Shown here: one piece after another, positions 43,293 to 46,507 of the stretch
How positions within the stretch are numbered: the first letter of the stretch is position 1
How the letters are laid out: every line of letters begins with the position of its first letter
NCBI RefSeq assembly: GCF_024178385.1
Contig: NZ_JAMZMM010000002.1
Location: 1 to 46,507, forward strand
DNA: 46,507 nt
Reading direction: 5' to 3'
DNA from: Limnofasciculus baicalensis BBK-W-15
GTDB taxonomy: Bacteria > Cyanobacteriota > Cyanobacteriia > Cyanobacteriales > Coleofasciculaceae
The notes under the pieces: model-generated
The model's input: the letters and a program-made list of their open reading frames with translations, nothing else
The model's database searches: none
What the model was told of the DNA's origin: nothing
Made by a program: the position numbers and the translations under genes

Positions 43293-45950
43293 GTGAAAAG
43301 GACAAGATGGAAAGGCAGTAGAAACAGAAGTTTGCTTACTTCATGGTTAGTGTTACCTATTTCCTTTATGCTCTCTCTGGTACTTGTGACAAAAGTTGTC
43401 CCAGCCATTGCCTATCAACAAACACCTGCACCCACCCCAAACCAAGAGCCAAAGCAAGAAGAAATAGTTCAACCGCCATCAGCTCCTGAACAGCTTTTAC
43501 AACAAGGAAAAGAGTTATACAAAACAGGACAATTTTTTGCCGCAGCAAATTTATGGCAACAAGCAGCTCAATCTTATGGAGAAGAAGGAGCTATTCTCAA
43601 TCAAGCCCAAGCGCTCAACTATCTATCATTAGCTTATCAAGAATTAGGACAGTGGTCGGAGGCAAAAACGACTATCGAAACCAGCCTAAAACTATTGCAA
43701 AGTTTCGATAAACTAGAAGTCAGAGGTATGGCAATATTAGCTCAAGCTTTGAATACAAAAGGGAGCCTAGAAATTGCCAGGGGAGAAACAGAAACTGCCT
43801 TAGAAACCTGGAAACAAGCAGAAGCCACTTACAATCGCGCTGGGAATGAAATCGGAAAGCTGGGCAGTAAAATTAATCAAGCTCAAGCCTTCCAAGCTTT
43901 GGGACAGTACCGACGATCAAAAACTATCTTAGAACAACTTGTAGGTGAACTGCAATCTCAACCAGATTCTCTACTTAAAGTTGATGGATTGCGGAGTTTA
44001 GGTGTGGCACTCCAAACAATTGGTGACTTAGATCAATCTAAAGAAATTTTAGAGCAAAGCTGGGCAATTAGCCAGGAATTAAATGCCAATACTGACACCA
44101 GTGCAACTATTTTCAGCATTGGTAACATTGCCAGAGACTTACAGAAATATGATGTGGCATTTGCTTACTATCAAGAAGCAGCAAAAAGAGCTGAAGATGG
44201 CATATTAAAAATACAAATAAATCTCAATCAACTAAGTCTGTTGGCGGCAACAAACCAGGAGGAAGCAGCTCTGGATTTAGTTCCCGATATTGAGTCAGCT
44301 TTATCGAGTTTATCCCCTAGTAGATCCGCTATTTACGCCAGAGTGAATCTCGCAGAAAGTATGATGAAAATGGGTAATGGCACAGGGGATATAAGGATGG
44401 GGAATGGGCAAGAAGATTTATCAATTATTAATCCCCAAAAAGTAGCAGAGTTACTAGCAACAGCAGTGCAACAGGCGAGACAACTCAACGATAAACGCGC
44501 TGAAGCTTACTCCCTCAATCAACTAGGGAAGCTTTACAAACAAACTAAACAATGGGATAATGCGAAAGATTTGACCGAGGAAGCACTAGAAATTGCTCAA
44601 CAACTTAATGCGGCTGATATATCCGCAAGAGCAGCTTGGCAATTGGGTCGCATTCTCAAAGAGCAGGGGGATATAAACGGCGCGATTGCAGCTTATGGAA
44701 ATTCTATTAATAACTTGCAATCTCTCCGAAGCGATTTAGTCGCCATTAATCCGGAAATTCAGTTTAACTTTAAAGAGAACGTGGAACCAATTTATCGGGA
44801 ATTTGTAAGTCTGCTCTTGCAACCTGATGCGAATCAAGATGCCCTCAACAAAGCGCGGCAAACCATTGAAGCCTTACAACTAGCAGAATTAGATAATTTC
44901 TTTAAAGATGCTTGCTTAGATACTAAACCAGTACAAATTGATGATATTGATGTTAAAGCAGCAGTGATTTATCCAATTATTTTAAGCGATCGATTAGAAG
45001 TTGTGTTCTCCTTACCTAAACAACCCCTACGCCACTACAGTACCCAACTCTCAGCCCAGAAAGTTGAAAAAATTCTGCAAAAACTATATTCCTCTCTCTA
45101 TCCAGGTTATTCTAATGAAGAGCGCCTGAAACTTTCTCAGGAAGTTTATGACTGGTTAATCCGACCAGCCCAAGCGGATCTGCAAAAGAACAATATCAGC
45201 ACGGTAGTATTTGTCCCCGATGGATTTCTGCGCAGTTTACCAATGGCGGCTCTCTACGATGGTGAGAATTATCTGATTGAAAAATATAGTATTGCCCTTA
45301 GCTCTGGATTGCAATTATTTCCCCAGGCTTTGGAGCGACAACAACTCAACGTTTTAGCGGTAGGTTTAACAGAAGCACGTCCAGGATTTTCTGCTCTACC
45401 GGGGGTGGAGGCAGAAGTGAAGCAAATTGCTGCGGACTTGAATTCAGAAGTATTATTGGATCGGAAATTTACTCGCGAAGCTTTCCAAACAGAGGTTAAT
45501 AGCGAATCATTTCGAGTCGTTCACCTGGCTACTCACGGCCAATTCAGCTCTAACCCAGAAGAAACTTTTCTCCTTACATGGGATGGTCAGCTAAATATTC
45601 AAGATTTCGATGTATTATTTCAAAAGAGGAGAGTAGGACTGCTCAAACCAATTGAATTGCTAGTACTCAGTGCCTGTCAGACGGCATCTGGAGATAAGCG
45701 AGCTACATTAGGATTAGCAGGATTGGCTCTTCGTTCAGGTGCTTACAGTACCCTGGCTAGTCTCTGGTCCGTGAATGACCAATCTACATCTGTTCTGATG
45801 AGTGACTTTTACCGACAGCTCACTCAGTCCAAAAGTCCGATTACCAAAGCCGAATCCCTCCGCCAAGCTCAACTGACTATGTTGAAAAATCCTAAATATA
45901 ATCATCCCTATTTTTGGGCATCGTTTATATTAATAGGAAACTGGCTGTAG
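43293..45950 (+). CDS. CHAT-domain protease-like protein with TPR repeats and signal peptide
   Basis: An 885-residue protein starting at GTG. An N-terminal signal/anchor (LLTSWLVLPISFMLSLVLVTK, about 15-35) is followed by a Pro/Gln-rich segment, then many TPR motifs (about 68-490, e.g. LNYLSLAYQELGQWSEA and LNQLGKLYKQTKQWDNA). The C-terminal CHAT domain (about 600-885) has the catalytic His748 in VVHLATHGQF and Cys795 in LVLSACQTASG, then LGLAGLALRSGAYSTLASLWSVND. CHAT domains are caspase-like (clan CD) peptidases. The signal peptide points to a periplasmic or extracellular role. The position right after a TPS exoprotein suggests processing or quality control of the exported proteins; this is inference. 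Confidence 0.9.
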   Translation: MKRTRWKGSRNRSLLTSWLVLPISFMLSLVLVTKVVPAIAYQQTPAPTPNQEPKQEEIVQPPSAPEQLLQQGKELYKTGQFFAAANLWQQAAQSYGEEGAILNQAQALNYLSLAYQELGQWSEAKTTIETSLKLLQSFDKLEVRGMAILAQALNTKGSLEIARGETETALETWKQAEATYNRAGNEIGKLGSKINQAQAFQALGQYRRSKTILEQLVGELQSQPDSLLKVDGLRSLGVALQTIGDLDQSKEILEQSWAISQELNANTDTSATIFSIGNIARDLQKYDVAFAYYQEAAKRAEDGILKIQINLNQLSLLAATNQEEAALDLVPDIESALSSLSPSRSAIYARVNLAESMMKMGNGTGDIRMGNGQEDLSIINPQKVAELLATAVQQARQLNDKRAEAYSLNQLGKLYKQTKQWDNAKDLTEEALEIAQQLNAADISARAAWQLGRILKEQGDINGAIAAYGNSINNLQSLRSDLVAINPEIQFNFKENVEPIYREFVSLLLQPDANQDALNKARQTIEALQLAELDNFFKDACLDTKPVQIDDIDVKAAVIYPIILSDRLEVVFSLPKQPLRHYSTQLSAQKVEKILQKLYSSLYPGYSNEERLKLSQEVYDWLIRPAQADLQKNNISTVVFVPDGFLRSLPMAALYDGENYLIEKYSIALSSGLQLFPQALERQQLNVLAVGLTEARPGFSALPGVEAEVKQIAADLNSEVLLDRKFTREAFQTEVNSESFRVVHLATHGQFSSNPEETFLLTWDGQLNIQDFDVLFQKRRVGLLKPIELLVLSACQTASGDKRATLGLAGLALRSGAYSTLASLWSVNDQSTSVLMSDFYRQLTQSKSPITKAESLRQAQLTMLKNPKYNHPYFWASFILIGNWL

Positions 45951-46096
45951 GTGAGAGATTGAGTTTTTCCATACACAATCCTCATATTCTTTGCTTAATT
46001 TCCCATTTCTTACCGATAAAAGACAGATTAGCTGGAATCAAGATATCGGGGTGTCATCAAAAAAAAATAGCATTTTCTCCTAACCCGGTACTAACT

Positions 46097-46507
46097 ATGA
46101 ACAAATTAAATCCCGAAATATTTCCAACCATTTTATCCGCAACCCTAGGCGGAGTAATCCTTGTCGGAACTAGCTTATCTCAGCAAGTACAAGCAAATCC
46201 AAAACCGATGGCAGATTTGCCAAATAATTTCCTCATCAGCTTGCAATTTAAAGCGCCAGGAGATCCAGCACCGATTAATTCTGTAGGCGGCGGTACTCGT
46301 GGTACGGTGAAATTCGCCACTCCAGGGGATGCTGCACCCATCAACAGTGTCGGCGGTGGTACCCGGGGTAATGTTCGCTTCCGGATACCAGGAGAAGCTG
46401 CACCCATAAACAGTGTCGGCGGCGGTAGCCGGGGTAATGTTCGCTTCCAGACACCAGGAGAAGCTGCACCCATAAACAGTGTCGGCGGCGGTAGCCGGGG
46501 TAATGTT
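46097..46507 (+). CDS. DUF928 protein, 5' part with 22-residue tandem repeats (runs off the window)
   Basis: The frame opens at ATG 46097 and is still open at the window end (137 codons seen). A signal peptide (about 1-33, GGVILVGTSLSQQVQA) is followed from residue 51 by 22-residue repeats of the form F-x-x-PG-(D/E)-xAPINSVGGG-(T/S)-RG-x-V-(K/R): 46247-46312, 46313-46378, 46379-46444 and 46445 to the end. PG...GGGTRG is the usual N-terminal signature of DUF928, normally present once. DUF928 genes commonly sit beside CHAT-TPR and TPS genes in cyanobacteria, as here. Function unknown; probably envelope-located. Confidence 0.75.
   Translation, partial: MNKLNPEIFPTILSATLGGVILVGTSLSQQVQANPKPMADLPNNFLISLQFKAPGDPAPINSVGGGTRGTVKFATPGDAAPINSVGGGTRGNVRFRIPGEAAPINSVGGGSRGNVRFQTPGEAAPINSVGGGSRGNV
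46247..46507 (+). repeat. 66-bp coding minisatellite in the DUF928 gene
   Basis: At least four consecutive 66-bp units, all in frame; the third and fourth differ at only two bases over the part visible, while the first is the most diverged. The array continues past the window, so copy number is unknown. Confidence 0.92.

Noticed and set aside
46180-46473. Minus-strand repetitive frame opposite DUF928
   Set aside because: Because the 66-bp repeat is a multiple of three, every frame across it stays open; the plus strand has the signal peptide and family motif.

Overview
The window looks like chromosomal DNA of a filamentous cyanobacterium. The support is frequent GCGATCGC (HIP1) sites, heptanucleotide tandem repeats in several intergenic gaps, a CCCCCTTCCC palindromic repeat, several small inverted-repeat elements, and gene families typical of this phylum: two-partner-secretion (TPS) exoproteins with a filamentous-hemagglutinin N-terminus, CHAT/TPR proteins, DUF928, DUF2079, GH3-type acyl adenylases and PaO-like Rieske proteins. 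I cannot name a genus. I see no rRNA, tRNA, CRISPR array or intact transposase.

Layout. 0.2-5.5 kb: an ARPP-1/DUF6569 protein, then a run of UbiA-type phosphoribosyl/prenyltransferase, HAD phosphatase, SAM methyltransferase and a large membrane protein. Together these could form a short polyprenyl-phosphate-pentose glycosylation pathway. 5.5-10.6 kb: a gamma-glutamyltransferase-family hydrolase, two gene fragments (Rieske and lipocalin/DUF3598-like), a small predicted barrel protein, a fatty-acid-hydroxylase-family membrane enzyme and a GH3 acyl adenylase. 10.7-14.5 kb: a lipid-sugar-type GT2, a helical-toroid protein of unknown function and a flippase-like membrane protein, separated by A/C-rich or G/T-rich heptamer repeats. 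14.7-23.4 kb is the accessory region. It holds a three-gene DUF6745 cassette, a decayed HTH-NACHT gene, a probable orphan toxin/immunity pair between ~48-bp direct repeats, a PD-(D/E)XK nuclease-like protein, a DUF1611 plus PLP-racemase pair with a possibly structured leader, a toxin remnant fused to a HigA-like antitoxin, and several MITE-like elements. 23.5-27.7 kb: a DUF2079 membrane protein, two small or coiled-coil unknowns and an 800-bp gap. 27.7-46.5 kb is an export region: a GH5 cellulase with two cellulose-binding domains, three TPS exoproteins (two are tandem paralogs with a PPC-like insert), a broken carotenoid oxygenase between the second and third, a CHAT-TPR protein, and the start of a DUF928 gene with a 66-bp in-frame tandem repeat at the window edge.

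Main themes: lipid-linked glycan assembly and surface/secreted proteins; a graveyard of conflict-type genes between 16 and 23 kb; and marked recombination (mosaic exoproteins, fusions, truncated fragments, direct-repeat-flanked cargo). All functional statements come from motif recognition by eye. No database search was run.
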